From assembly GCF_900090195.1 (NCBI RefSeq), contig NZ_LT607803.1:2356001-2420000 (forward strand): DNA of 64,000 nucleotides. The letters run 5' to 3'. This document shows, piece by piece, positions 16,898 through 25,100 of this stretch (its first letter is position 1; every line of letters starts with the position of its first letter). Source of the stretch: Variovorax sp. HW608 (GTDB lineage: Bacteria; Pseudomonadota; Gammaproteobacteria; Burkholderiales; Burkholderiaceae_C). Below the pieces are notes generated by a model. It saw only the letters and a program-made list of their open reading frames with translations, made no database searches and had not been told where the DNA came from. Position numbers and translations under genes: made by a program.

Positions 16898-17060
16898 GTG
16901 GCGCCGGACCAAGCCGCGGCCGGCAGCTCGTGCAGCGTGCTGTAGTCGCCGTTTCGGTTGTGGCTCCTCTTGGCTCGATGTTCGCTATGGCGTCACAAAC
17001 GAAGTACCGCTTGTGGCCGATACCAGGCGCCCGGGTGACGTCAGACTCAATCCGGTACGT

Positions 17061-17387
17061 TCAATGATCCGACCGCTCGACGACGACCTTGCTGAACTGG
17101 ATCACGGGCGCGATGTCCGTGTAGTTGGCGATGTCGCCCCGGATCTCGGCGCCGTGCTCCTGCATGGCGGCTTGGTAGCCTTCGGCCGAACTACAGATGA
17201 ACGCGCACATCGCCACGAAGGCGGGCGGTGCACCGGGCGCTCTGCCGGCCAGGCCTTTTTCGACGGTGTAGTAGGCGCAGGCAGTGCCGAGCCTAGCCTT
17301 CACCATCGGCATGTGCCGGTCGCGGTAGTAGGCGTGGTCGAAGCGCGCGCCTTCGGTGTACGGGTACATCACGTTGACCTTGATCAT
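17061..17387 (-). CDS. EthD-family protein
   Basis: 108 residues from ATG 17387, with AGGAGA at 17392-17397. MIKVNVMYPYTEGARFDHAY, YYRDRHMPMVK and GYQAAMQEHGAEIRGDIANY are typical of EthD, a small dimeric ferredoxin-like fold first linked to ethyl tert-butyl ether degradation. Its enzymatic role is generally unclear. The start overlaps the end of the frame of the CMD gene upstream (ATGA). Confidence 0.9.
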   Translation of the reverse strand: MIKVNVMYPYTEGARFDHAYYRDRHMPMVKARLGTACAYYTVEKGLAGRAPGAPPAFVAMCAFICSSAEGYQAAMQEHGAEIRGDIANYTDIAPVIQFSKVVVERSDH

Positions 17388-17848
17388 GGGGTTCTCCTTG
17401 CAATCGTCTGGGGTGAGCGGGGCATGCAGATTAGATGAGGACAGCCGTAGAGCGACAGAAATGGTGCCCTCCGGCGCAAAGTGCCGAGGTCAACTGGGGA
17501 AGCGCGCAGCGACGTCCTCCAGCAGGCATGCGTTGCCGAACCGTTCACGGTCGCTTGGACCTGCTCGTCGGTCAGGCCAGCGCGCTTGGAGAATGCCGTG
17601 ACGTGGATTCCCCATTCGTACGCCGATCTGCAGAGTGCGGTAGTTCGGTGAATCACGATTTCGCGTTGCCGGATGGTCAGATTCCCCTTGTCCAACAACC
17701 CGCTGGAGAAGAACTTCTGAAACAGTCGCGGGTCGCGCGCCAACGTTGTGAACAGACGTAGAGGCGGTTGCCCCTTCATCAAGCGGTCGAACTGCGACGT
17801 GATGTCTGCCGCGAACGGCGGACTTGCTGGCTCGATGCGTGCAGTCAT
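17384..17848 (-). pseudogene. Carboxymuconolactone decarboxylase-like protein, C-terminus disrupted
   Basis: From ATG 17848 (MTARIEPASPPFAADITSQF) about 105 residues match CMD/AhpD-like proteins: PLRLFTTLARDPRLFQKFFS, GNLTIRQREIVIHRTTALCR, AYEWGIHVTAFSKRAGLT. The redox pair is CRSAYEWGIH, with a single Cys. After TVNGSA the frame turns into unlikely sequence (RTSLRASPVDLGTLRRRAPF) up to a stop at 17384. In family members a further about 75 residues follow. A deletion or frameshift near 17520 is likely. Its leader directly borders the group II intron. Confidence 0.65.
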
Positions 17849-17863
17849 GCGGGTCTCCTGTGC

Positions 17864-17879
17864 GCCGGTCAAAACCGGC
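17864..17879 (+). terminator. Short hairpin at the 5' border of the group II intron
   Basis: GCCGGTCAAAACCGGC is a perfect 6-bp stem with a CAAA loop, followed 3 bp later by the presumed intron start. Class C group II introns insert just after terminator-like hairpins. On the minus strand the same sequence is in the CMD leader, so its role as a terminator is unproven. Confidence 0.45.
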
Positions 17880-18250
17880 AAAGTGTTGTGAATGAAAGTT
17901 TCATACGTTGAAGGCTTAGCCAGCTACGGCGGCCCCGAGTCATGCGTGCACATCCGCGAGGGTGTGGGCGAAGCGTTGATAGGGGGACGAGCGGGCCGGG
18001 TATCGAGCCGCGTAATACATGCCCCGTGGCGACAGCTGCGGGTGGTCCGGGGTGCCGAGGCAGTAGGAGAATGCCGAAGGTCACACCGTCGCTGCCGCAT
18101 TGGCGAGGCAGAGGCGGACCCCGCGCGGTCAAAGACCCCGAGCACGCACGCAAGCACTTTGTTCGGGAACCGGGAGATCCCGCGTCCTTCTGCGCAGCGC
18201 TGGGAAGCGCTGGCTGCAGAGCGCATCGTGAAGCCCAAGGGCGTACGACG

Positions 18251-19759
18251 ATGAGCCACAGGCGCGGGAAGTCGGACTGCTGCGTAGTACCGAAGAAGCT
18301 GCCGAACAAGGCTGCGGGGGAAGCTCCTGCGGCGGCGGAGGTGGTGGAGGGAAGGCGGCAGGCCAAGGGAAATGCCATCGCGGCGCGCATGTCCCGCAGA
18401 TCGGTGCGGGTCTATGACATGGGAACCGCGCTCGATGGCATACGACAGACGGCAAAGGGCCGTCGTGATGCGAAGTTCACGGGACTGCTGCATCACATCT
18501 ACGCGGTCGAACGCCTGCGGGCGGCTTACCTCGCGCTCAAGCGCGACGCGGCCGCCGGGGTGGACGGCCAGACCTGGCAGACGTACGGACAGGACCTGGA
18601 GGGCAATCTCCTGGAGTTGTCCGAGCGGCTGGCCCGAGGGGGCTACCGGCCCCAGCCTGTGAAGAGGGTGTACATCGACAAGGCCGACGGCAGCAAGCGC
18701 CCGCTGGGCGTGCCGGCGCTGGAGGACAAGCTCGTCCAGCGTGCCACGGTCGAAGTGTTGAACGCCATCTACGAGCAGGACTTCCTCGGGTTCAGCTACG
18801 GCTTCAGGCCCGGGCGCAGCGCGCACAACGCGCTGGATGCCGTGGCGGTGGGTGTGGGCGCAAGGAAGGTGAACTGGATACTCGATGCGGACATCGCCAA
18901 GTTCTTCGACACGATCGAAAGGGACTGGCTGGTGAAGTTCATCGAACATCGCGTGGCTGACACGCGCGTGGTGCGGCTGATCAAGAAATGGCTGCACGCG
19001 GGCGTGCTGGAGGACGGCAGGCTCACGCAAGGTGAGTTGGGGACGGTTCAGGGCGGGAGCATCAGTCCGCTGCTGGCCAACATCTACCTGCACTATGCGT
19101 TGGACCTGTGGGTGAAGCAGTGGAGGGGGCGCCATGCCCGGGGTGACGTGATCGTCGTGCGCTACGCCGACGATTGGGTTGCGGGGTTCCAGTTCCGTGA
19201 TGACGCCGAGCGCTTCCAGCGCGCGGTGGCCGAGCGGCTGGGCCAGTTCGGGTTGAAGCTGCATCCCGAGAAGACGCGGCTGATCGAGTTCGGGCGCTTC
19301 GCCCACGAGAACCGACGCCGCAAGGGACAAGGCAAGCCGCAGACCTTCGACTTCCTGGGGTTCACGCATTGCTGCGGGACGACCCGAAAGGGCAAGTTCA
19401 TGGTCCTGCGACTCACCAGTGCCAAACGCCTGCGAGCCAAGCTGCAGGTGATCAAGCTCGAACTCAGAAGGCGCATGCACCAACCCATCCCGGAGCAGGG
19501 CCAGTACCTGCGGGCGGTGGTGACTGGGCATGCGCGCTACTTCGGCGTGCCGTGCAACGGCGCGCGGCTGAGGACATTCCGCCATCAGGTCGTCGGGCTG
19601 TGGCATCGCACGCTGTGCCGCCGCAGCCAGAGCCACGACCTGCCTTGGCGACGCATGTATCGCTTGATGGCGCGCTGGCTGCCTGTCCCGAACATCTGCC
19701 ACCCCTACCCGAACCAGCGTCTGATCGTCATGACCCAAGGCAGGAGCCGTATGCGGTAG
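18251..19759 (+). CDS. ltrA: Group II intron-encoded reverse transcriptase/maturase
   Basis: 502 residues from ATG 18251. RT blocks are complete: AAAGVDGQTWQTYGQ, LGVPALEDKLVQRATVEVLN, FSYGFRPGRSAHNALDAV, LDADIAKFFDTI, GTVQGGSISPLLANIYLHYA and the active-site YADDWVAGF (Asp pair intact). The X/maturase domain follows (KLELRRRMHQPIPEQ, FRHQVVGLWHRTLCRRSQ). No HNH endonuclease domain is visible, which fits class C. Its stop codon at 19757 falls inside domain V. It should support splicing and retrohoming of its own intron. Confidence 0.93.
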   Translation: MSHRRGKSDCCVVPKKLPNKAAGEAPAAAEVVEGRRQAKGNAIAARMSRRSVRVYDMGTALDGIRQTAKGRRDAKFTGLLHHIYAVERLRAAYLALKRDAAAGVDGQTWQTYGQDLEGNLLELSERLARGGYRPQPVKRVYIDKADGSKRPLGVPALEDKLVQRATVEVLNAIYEQDFLGFSYGFRPGRSAHNALDAVAVGVGARKVNWILDADIAKFFDTIERDWLVKFIEHRVADTRVVRLIKKWLHAGVLEDGRLTQGELGTVQGGSISPLLANIYLHYALDLWVKQWRGRHARGDVIVVRYADDWVAGFQFRDDAERFQRAVAERLGQFGLKLHPEKTRLIEFGRFAHENRRRKGQGKPQTFDFLGFTHCCGTTRKGKFMVLRLTSAKRLRAKLQVIKLELRRRMHQPIPEQGQYLRAVVTGHARYFGVPCNGARLRTFRHQVVGLWHRTLCRRSQSHDLPWRRMYRLMARWLPVPNICHPYPNQRLIVMTQGRSRMR

Positions 19760-19776
19760 CTCCGCACGTACGGATC
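19744..19776 (+). ncRNA. Group II intron domain V
   Basis: A 33-nt hairpin beginning GAGCCGTATGCGG and closing CCGCACGTACGGATC with a TAGCT-type loop. It keeps the AGC catalytic triad near its base and the bulge typical of domain V. It starts within the last codons of the maturase gene. Confidence 0.85.
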
Positions 19777-19864
19777 TGTGGAGGGGGTGTTGGGTGACTG
19801 ACATTCCTACTCTGACTGCTCAGATACAGGAAAATCGTAGCGTCGATGCTGTATAAAGTAAAGC

Positions 19865-20200
19865 ATGAGTACCCCTCGCATCGGAAAGCCTGTTCGCGGG
19901 TCCGCCACCGGACGTCCCATCATGGTGGCGCTCGACCTGCTTGGTCGGCGCACCGCTTTGCGTGTGCTTTGGGAACTGCGCGGAGAGCCGCTGACTTTCA
20001 GGGCTCTTCAGGATGCCTGTGAGACGAATACGAGGCTGCTCAACACCCGTTTGACCGAATTGAAGGAGGCCGGCCTTGTCGAGCACGCGGAGGGAGGGTA
20101 TCGGCTGACCGATGAAGGCAGACGCCTTGCGAAAGCACTCCAGCCGCTTTCAAAGTGGGCTGACCAATGGGGTCTTCGACAAGGCCAAAGATTGCCTTGA
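19865..20200 (+). CDS. HxlR-family winged-helix regulator
   Basis: 111 residues from ATG 19865. The MarR/HxlR-type winged helix is plain: ALDLLGRRTALRVLWELRGE, PLTFRALQDACETNTRLLNT, RLTELKEAGLVEHAEGGYRL, TDEGRRLAKALQPLSKWAD. HxlR regulators respond to reactive aldehydes, thiol stress or xenobiotics. There is no Cys here, so a thiol switch is unlikely. It lies just after the intron and convergent with the metallo-hydrolase, which may or may not be its target. Confidence 0.88.
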   Translation: MSTPRIGKPVRGSATGRPIMVALDLLGRRTALRVLWELRGEPLTFRALQDACETNTRLLNTRLTELKEAGLVEHAEGGYRLTDEGRRLAKALQPLSKWADQWGLRQGQRLP

Positions 20201-20329
20201 CGCTCGAACATCTATGGCAAAGTTCGGCCACGACCAGCCATTCGCCAGCGTCCGTTACGCGGCCTTGCCGTGAACCAGAGACTTGCCCGCCCCGGGGTGC
20301 GTGGTCCACATGGTCGCACGCGCCACGGG

Positions 20330-21199
20330 TCAACCTGGACCAAGCCGCGGCGCGAGCGCCAACTCCCACGCGGCTCCGGCCGACACCACCCAGCCGCCGG
20401 TCGGCTCTGGGAAATGCGTGCCAAGCACCAGCACGTTGCGGTCGGCCTGCTCGGCCAGGAAGCGCCGCCGCGTCAGGCGCGCCATTGCAGGGTCCACGTC
20501 AAATCTCGTGGCCCGGTCGGGTTCGCAGCACTGCACCGGGTGGTGCATCAAGTCTCCGGTGATCACGGCTTCGTGTCCTTGCGAGCGGATGCGCACGCTC
20601 ACATGCCCCGGCGTGTGGCCGGGCGTTGGCTCAAGGCGCACTTCCGAGGTCAGCGAGTGGTCGGTCTCCACCCATTCCACTAGACCCGCGTCGATGACGG
20701 GCTGGACCGAATCGACCATCGCTTGTTGGTTGGAAGCTTCGCGCGCAAGCGACCAATGCTCATACTCGACGCGACCGAACAGATAGCGCGCATTGACAAA
20801 AGTTGGCAGCCAGCGGCCGTTTACCCAGCGCGTGTTCCACCCCACGTGATCCACGTGCAGATGCGTGCAGAGCACCGTGTCGATGGACTCTGGCGCGAAC
20901 CCGGCTTGTTCGAGATCGGCGAGAAACGTGGTCTGCAGTCGGTCCCACATCGGCCGTTCACGGAGCTTGTCGTTACCCACACAGGTATCGACCACGATGC
21001 GCCGGCCTTCGGATTCGATCACGAAACAATGAATCGACACGAACAGCCGCCCATCGGCATGCGCGAAGTGCGGCCGCAGCCAGCGGTGCACCTGCACCTG
21101 TTCGGGCGTCATGCCCTCGAAAAGGGACGAAGGCGGGAAGGCGCTCAGCCCCTCGACGACCTGCGTCACCCTTACCGGGCCGATCTGCCAGTTGCGCAT
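20330..21199 (-). CDS. Metallo-beta-lactamase-fold hydrolase
   Basis: 289 residues from ATG 21199 (MRNWQIGPVRVTQVVEG). The zinc motif CTHLHVDHVGW (HxHxDH), the later GHTPGHVSVRI His, GDLMHHP Asp and LGTHFPEPTGG His form a complete di-metal site of the AHL-lactonase/quorum-quenching and aryl-sulfatase-like MBL branch. Substrate not predictable; lactonase-type activity is possible. No signal peptide, so cytoplasmic. An upstream Met at 21217 adds six residues only. Confidence 0.88.
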   Translation of the reverse strand: MRNWQIGPVRVTQVVEGLSAFPPSSLFEGMTPEQVQVHRWLRPHFAHADGRLFVSIHCFVIESEGRRIVVDTCVGNDKLRERPMWDRLQTTFLADLEQAGFAPESIDTVLCTHLHVDHVGWNTRWVNGRWLPTFVNARYLFGRVEYEHWSLAREASNQQAMVDSVQPVIDAGLVEWVETDHSLTSEVRLEPTPGHTPGHVSVRIRSQGHEAVITGDLMHHPVQCCEPDRATRFDVDPAMARLTRRRFLAEQADRNVLVLGTHFPEPTGGWVVSAGAAWELALAPRLGPG

Positions 21200-21679
21200 G
21201 GGCGCTCCTTCTGCCAATGTGAGGCCGCGCGAGGCTGAAAAGACGGGCTTCCGCGGGGCATCCCACCCCGACTATGGAAAATCGAGGGATCACAAATCCG
21301 GCGACGTTCGGACATGCTCTTCGGTTGCGCTGTCCCCGTCAATGGGAATGGAAACTCCTACGGTGAACTCAATGAGAAGGCGGCTCACGGCGGTCGGGTT
21401 TGCTGCGCCGAACTTGAGCCGGCGACCGTCCCTCCTTGGCGCACACCAGCCGATCAGCAGACGCCAGAGACGCCAGGAAGCGGCCTTTGAATTCCGGCTG
21501 GCCCGGGAACGCGGAACCAGAAATGGTGACGCAGTTCGTTGAGCAGACAGGGCCTCTGCAAACTGAGGGCTCGGAGCCGTGCAGCCGGGCCTCAACGCTC
21601 GACCTGCGCTTCGCGGCGGGCCGATCGGAACGCCTGCTCCGGTCTATGATTGGGGCTCCTGTGTCAACCAGGTGATCCA
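21200..21679. other. Intergenic stretch without a recognised gene
   Basis: About 480 bp between the divergent MBL hydrolase and ABC substrate-binding genes. A leftward frame ends at 21290 with SRLLIEFTVGVSIPIDGDSA, which is protein-like but has no clear start or family. Promoters for both flanking genes should lie here, though none stands out. Confidence 0.4.
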
Positions 21680-22684
21680 ATGATGGATCGGCGCACGTTC
21701 ATTGGCTCGACGGTCACCCTTGTCGCCACTGTATCGCTGCCGGCCAATGCGCAATCGGTGGGGAAGGTATGGCGAATCGGCTATATCGGATCCGCGCCAT
21801 TGACGGACCCCGAGCAGGCACGCATCTGGGGCACATTCCTGGAGACTTTGCGGAGCTTCGGGTACATCGAGGGACAGAACCTCGCCTTCGAAATGCGGTT
21901 CTCGAAGGGAAATATCGAGCGCTATCCGGCGCTCGCCGCCGAACTGGTTCGCCTCAACGTCGACGTGATTGTGGTGGGCAGCGCCCCGGGCGCGCGCGCG
22001 GCAAAAGAAGTGACGGCGACGATTCCGATTGTCATGGCGGGGACCAGCGATCCCGTCGGTGCTGGTCTGGTCGCCAGCCTCGCGCATCCTGGCGGCAACA
22101 TCACCGGCGTCGCAGACTATCAGGTGGACCTGATTCCCAAGCGCCTTGAGCTGCTCAAGACCGTGGCCACGCAAGCCACACGAGTTGCAAATCTGTTCGG
22201 GAACTTCGGCGGCTTCGATGCCGCGAAGCTCGCCGCACTCGACACCGAACAGGATGCGGCCGCCCACTCGCTGGGAGTGACCTTGCTGCGCTTCCAGATG
22301 AACACGCCGCAGGACTTCGACGCCACGACCGCCGCTGTGGTCCGAGAGCATCCGGACGCCCTGCTGCTGAGCCCGAACCCTACCAATTTCATTCTGCGCC
22401 ACGAACTCGCCGCATTCGCGCTCAAGCAGCGAATTCCCACGATGGCCGCCCGTCGTGAGGAGGCTCTCGCCGGGATGCTGATGTCCTATGGCCCGAGCCT
22501 CGCTGACCTCGCGCGCCATGTCGCGATCTATGTTGACAAGATCTTCAAGGGGTCCAAGCCGGCCGAGCTCCCCGTTGAACAGCCAACGAAGTTCGAGCTT
22601 GTCATCAACATGAAGACCGCGAAGGCGCTGGGTCTCGCGATCCCTCAATCGCTTCTGCTGCGTGCGGACGAAATAATCCAATGA
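21680..22684 (+). CDS. ABC transporter substrate-binding protein (PF04392-like)
   Basis: 334 residues from ATG 21680 (MMDRRTFIGSTVTLVATVSL). A twin-Arg-like DRRTFIG signal and cleavage near NAQS export it to the periplasm. The body VWRIGYIGSAPLTDPEQARI, LRSFGYIEGQNLAFEMRFSK, VIVVGSAPGARAAKEVTATI and PIVMAGTSDPVGAGLVASLA is the ABC_sub_bind family common in large numbers in beta- and alphaproteobacteria. No permease or ATPase gene is adjacent, so it is an orphan binding protein. Ligand unknown. Confidence 0.9.
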   Translation: MMDRRTFIGSTVTLVATVSLPANAQSVGKVWRIGYIGSAPLTDPEQARIWGTFLETLRSFGYIEGQNLAFEMRFSKGNIERYPALAAELVRLNVDVIVVGSAPGARAAKEVTATIPIVMAGTSDPVGAGLVASLAHPGGNITGVADYQVDLIPKRLELLKTVATQATRVANLFGNFGGFDAAKLAALDTEQDAAAHSLGVTLLRFQMNTPQDFDATTAAVVREHPDALLLSPNPTNFILRHELAAFALKQRIPTMAARREEALAGMLMSYGPSLADLARHVAIYVDKIFKGSKPAELPVEQPTKFELVINMKTAKALGLAIPQSLLLRADEIIQ

Positions 22685-22732
22685 TCCCGTGACGACAATT
22701 CCTGCAGAGGCTCGGCAGCGCGCGCGGTTCGC

Positions 22733-22950
22733 ACGCCGCTCATGGCGCATCGGCCAGAGGCACGACGTTCGTGTCTACTTCCTGGGCTACGCGGGCACCA
22801 CGCGGATGGACTGCCTCAAGCTCATGGGTGAAAAGATCGCGGTGTCGCAGTCGACGTCGGGCGACATGCCCGAGTCAGGCCTCGACGTGCTCAACGAAAC
22901 GTCGGGCGACACCATCGAGGTGGCGTTGGCCAAGGAACTGCTGAGCGCGC
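22733..22950 (+). pseudogene. SNF2-type helicase C-terminal remnant
   Basis: The frame reads RSWRIGQRHDVRVYFLGYAG, TTRMDCLKLMGEKIAVSQST and SGDMPESGLDVLNE. SWRIGQ followed by the VRV strand is helicase motif VI of SNF2 proteins. The motor domain itself is gone. The fragment directly follows the ABC binding-protein gene. Confidence 0.7.
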
Positions 22951-23126
22951 CGCAGGCGTTCAATGTTGGTCCCCCGTTCCGAATACCGGAGCGAGGGGAT
23001 TTTTTATGCGTCTTCCTGTCGAGCGCAAGTCCGGCGAGGTGAGCCATCATTGCTGGATGCGCCCGAGGACGGTGGCCCGGGCCACCACCTGGGTCCGGCG
23101 TTGGATCGTGCGCGTTTCGACGAATG

Positions 23127-23164
23127 TTGACACGGTGCCCCAATGTTTATACACTGGTGTAAAC
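23127..23164 (+). promoter_or_regulatory. Promoter and operator of the MazEF-like pair
   Basis: TTGACA (23127-23132) and TATACA (23149-23154) are separated by 16 bp. The inverted repeat GTTTATACACTGGTGTAAAC (23145-23164; 8-bp arms, one mismatch) covers the -10, as expected for antitoxin autorepression. Confidence 0.7.
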
Positions 23165-23180
23165 AAGCAGGGATCTTTTC

Positions 23181-23432
23181 ATGAGCACTTCCATTGGTCA
23201 AATCAGCGCGTGGGGCAACGGCTTGGCGCTTCGTCTCACCAAACCGATGGCGAAGACTGCAGGGGTTGTGGATGGCACGCCGGTTCGCGTGACCGTCAAG
23301 CCTGGTCGCATCGTCATCGAAGCCGAAACCGAGCCGACGCTTGAACAGATGCTGGCGTCCTTCGACCCCAAGAAGCACGGTGGCGAATCGATGGCTGGCG
23401 GCTCGGTGGGGGCCGAGGCCTTCGCCCGATGA
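23181..23432 (+). CDS. MazE/AbrB-like antitoxin
   Basis: 83 residues from ATG 23181. The swapped-hairpin AbrB fold is visible in IGQISAWGNGLALRLTKPMA and GTPVRVTVKPGRIVIEAET, followed by an acidic/flexible tail (LEQMLASFDPKKHGGE) that would wrap the toxin. The stop overlaps the toxin start (ATGA at 23429). It should repress the operator directly upstream. Confidence 0.9.
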   Translation: MSTSIGQISAWGNGLALRLTKPMAKTAGVVDGTPVRVTVKPGRIVIEAETEPTLEQMLASFDPKKHGGESMAGGSVGAEAFAR

Positions 23433-23803
23433 GCACACGCAAGTCGCCGCCGTGGGTGCCCGAGCGTGGCGAGATCATCTTCATCCAGTACAACCCGCAA
23501 GTTGGCAAGGAAATGCCCGACGATCACCCCATGCTGGTCATGTCGATGAAGGCCTTTGCCGAGCGAACGGGGCTGGTTGTCGGTTTTCCCATGACGCACG
23601 CCAAGTACCACGCGGACAACCCATTCGCCATCGCGGCGACCGGCGCGAAGGGTGAAGTCGGCTACGTGCTTGCGCACGAGCCCAAGTCCTTCGACTGGCG
23701 GCAGCGAAACGCGCGTCCACACCCGTGGGGAACAGGTCATTCGAAGCTGCTGGGTTCGGCGCTCAAGCGTTTCGACACCGTGTTTGCCGTGTGCGATCAC
23801 TGA
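23429..23803 (+). CDS. MazF/PemK-like endoribonuclease toxin
   Basis: 124 residues. PWVPERGEIIFIQYNPQVGK is the PemK/MazF beta-barrel opening, and HPMLVMSMKAFAERTGLVVG, FPMTHAKYHADNPFAI and LAHEPKSFDWRQRNARP follow the family pattern (the T in PMTH and the SFDWRQR motif are typical). MazF toxins cut mRNA at short sequence motifs. Coupled to the antitoxin by a 4-bp overlap. Confidence 0.92.
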   Translation: MSTRKSPPWVPERGEIIFIQYNPQVGKEMPDDHPMLVMSMKAFAERTGLVVGFPMTHAKYHADNPFAIAATGAKGEVGYVLAHEPKSFDWRQRNARPHPWGTGHSKLLGSALKRFDTVFAVCDH

Positions 23804-23963
23804 GCCGAAAAAGCCCGAGATTGCGGGCCAGAACCCGTCATTCGCCGCCGGGTCCAATTCGCCGAACAGCGGACGCTCGCAGCGGCCTCGCAACACTGTC
23901 AGTCCGAGTAGACCCGCTTCGTACCGAAGCGCACGCACACAAACTGAGCGTCGGGGAACAATC

Positions 23964-24182
23964 ATGTTCTTCGCCGACCTGGGCGGCAACCTTTATGCGC
24001 TGGACTCTTCCACGGGCCAGAAACTCTGGGTCGGGCCGCTAGGAACCGGCAGCGGGATCGGAGGTGGCGTGATCACGTACGCCGTGGACGGGGTGCAGAA
24101 GGTCGCCGTGGCCGACGGATTTACCATGGTCGTGGCCAACGAAGCCAAGGCCGGCAAGAGTCGCCATCTTGGGCCTCGATAG
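23964..24182 (+). pseudogene. PQQ-dependent dehydrogenase C-terminal fragment
   Basis: MFFADLGGNLYALDSSTGQK and LWVGPLGTGSGIGGGVITYA followed by VDGVQKVAVADGF is the last propeller blade of quinoprotein alcohol dehydrogenases. The rest of the enzyme is missing, and the preceding frame is not homologous. Stop at 24182. Confidence 0.7.
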
Positions 24183-24226
24183 CGCCGCAGAGAAGAAATG
24201 AAGCCGGACTTCGACTTTGGAAAGCA

Positions 24227-24916
24227 TCAGGGTCGCGCTCGGCGACGAGAAGAGGGCGCCGATTCACTATCTTGCCCGCTCGCTCGAACCGACCGTTCTC
24301 GATGCGCCGCTTGCTTGGCCCTGTTTCCGCATACACCCATGCTGCACCAGCGGCGCATATGCCCTCGTGTCGTATCGACGAATAGCAACGTGCAGGTGTG
24401 CCACTCGCACTCCTTGACGTAGGTGAAATCGACGGTGGTCAAAAGGTCGGCCATTGCCTTCGCCACTGGCAGCAGCAATGTCTCGGGGGAGCGCCAGCGC
24501 CGGTCTGCAACGAATTCGAGGCCAGTAGCGCCTTCATCATTCGTATTTTCATGACGGGGAACCAACTGGCCATACACCTCGTCTCGGGCCAGCAGTCGGT
24601 TCAAGGGCTTGAGCTCTCGGATCGCTTCACGAGTCAACGGAGCGCCCATGTGCGAGGTAACGAACGTACGGAACCAGTCACGAAGCCCGCGCGCTTGAAC
24701 AGCAACCGCGTCCAGCTCGCCAGGCCCCGCAGATTTCCGCATGTGCTCCACCACCTTCGACTTGACCAGGTTGGCCTGCAAAAGCCAGTTCAGGAGGTCC
24801 TCGCCCGTCTCGATCCACTCCACCGGAATATCAACGGGTGAGGCAATCGAGTTCAAAAAGTCCAGTGCGGCAACGCCGCCAATGAACATGGCGGGCGGGC
24901 GTGTTGGTTCAACCAT
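24227..24916 (-). CDS. CGNR zinc-finger/ABATE-domain transcriptional regulator
   Basis: 229 residues from ATG 24916 (MVEPTRPPAMFIGGVAALDF); the open frame to 25114 crosses the divergent promoter. Residues 8-170 match the ABATE domain (FIGGVAALDFLNS; LRDWFRTFVTSHMGAPLTRE). The C-terminus has the CGNR finger: CEWHTCTLLFVDTTRGHMRR, then WCSMGVCGNRAKQAAHRER, with four Cys in CXnC...C...CGNR order. It is divergent from the hydrolase/dehalogenase pair and probably regulates it. Confidence 0.88.
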   Translation of the reverse strand: MVEPTRPPAMFIGGVAALDFLNSIASPVDIPVEWIETGEDLLNWLLQANLVKSKVVEHMRKSAGPGELDAVAVQARGLRDWFRTFVTSHMGAPLTREAIRELKPLNRLLARDEVYGQLVPRHENTNDEGATGLEFVADRRWRSPETLLLPVAKAMADLLTTVDFTYVKECEWHTCTLLFVDTTRGHMRRWCSMGVCGNRAKQAAHRERSVRASGQDSESAPSSRRRARP

Positions 24917-25001
24917 GATTTGCCGGATTCTCCAAAGCTGTAGAGGGTGGTTGTGTCGGGTAAACCCACGGCGTTGCCAACATTCCCCTTCCACGATCAA
25001 T

Positions 25002-25072
25002 GATAACCACCAAAATGGCGACAAGCAAGTTACTATGAAGGTAACCAGTAATATGGTTGCAAGTTGGTTATC
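25002..25072. promoter_or_regulatory. Repeated GGTTA-type sites between CGNR regulator and hydrolase
   Basis: GATAACCA (25002-25009) and its exact inverse TGGTTATC (25065-25072) flank a central palindrome GGTAACC (25040-25046) and a further GGTTGC. Several spaced copies of one half-site in the divergent promoter are compatible with binding by the CGNR regulator. Which promoter each site serves is not resolved. Confidence 0.45.
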
Positions 25073-25100
25073 TTGATATCGAGCATGAAAGGAGACGGAG

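Larger units (their letters stand above)
17883..19810 (+). mobile_element. Group II intron (class C-like) with maturase
   Basis: A retroelement of about 1.9 kb. The 5' end is placed at GTGTTGTG (17883), close to the GUGYG rule, but it is not certain. A long structured 5' region (domains I-III) precedes the maturase gene, domain V follows at 19744-19776, and the 3' end is placed after the AC at 19810. The element sits 3 bp after a small hairpin, as class C introns do. It reads opposite to the CMD gene. The downstream exon begins TCTGACTGCTC. Confidence 0.8.

Noticed and set aside
17892..18254. Rightward 120-codon frame starting MKVSYVEGLASYGGPES
   Set aside because: It lies in the structured 5' half of the group II intron. 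Similar frames occur at the same place in many such introns because the RNA is conserved, so it is not taken as a protein.
17924..19804. 626-codon leftward open frame opposite the maturase
   Set aside because: It is antisense to a complete reverse transcriptase with all motifs; long antisense frames are common at this GC content.
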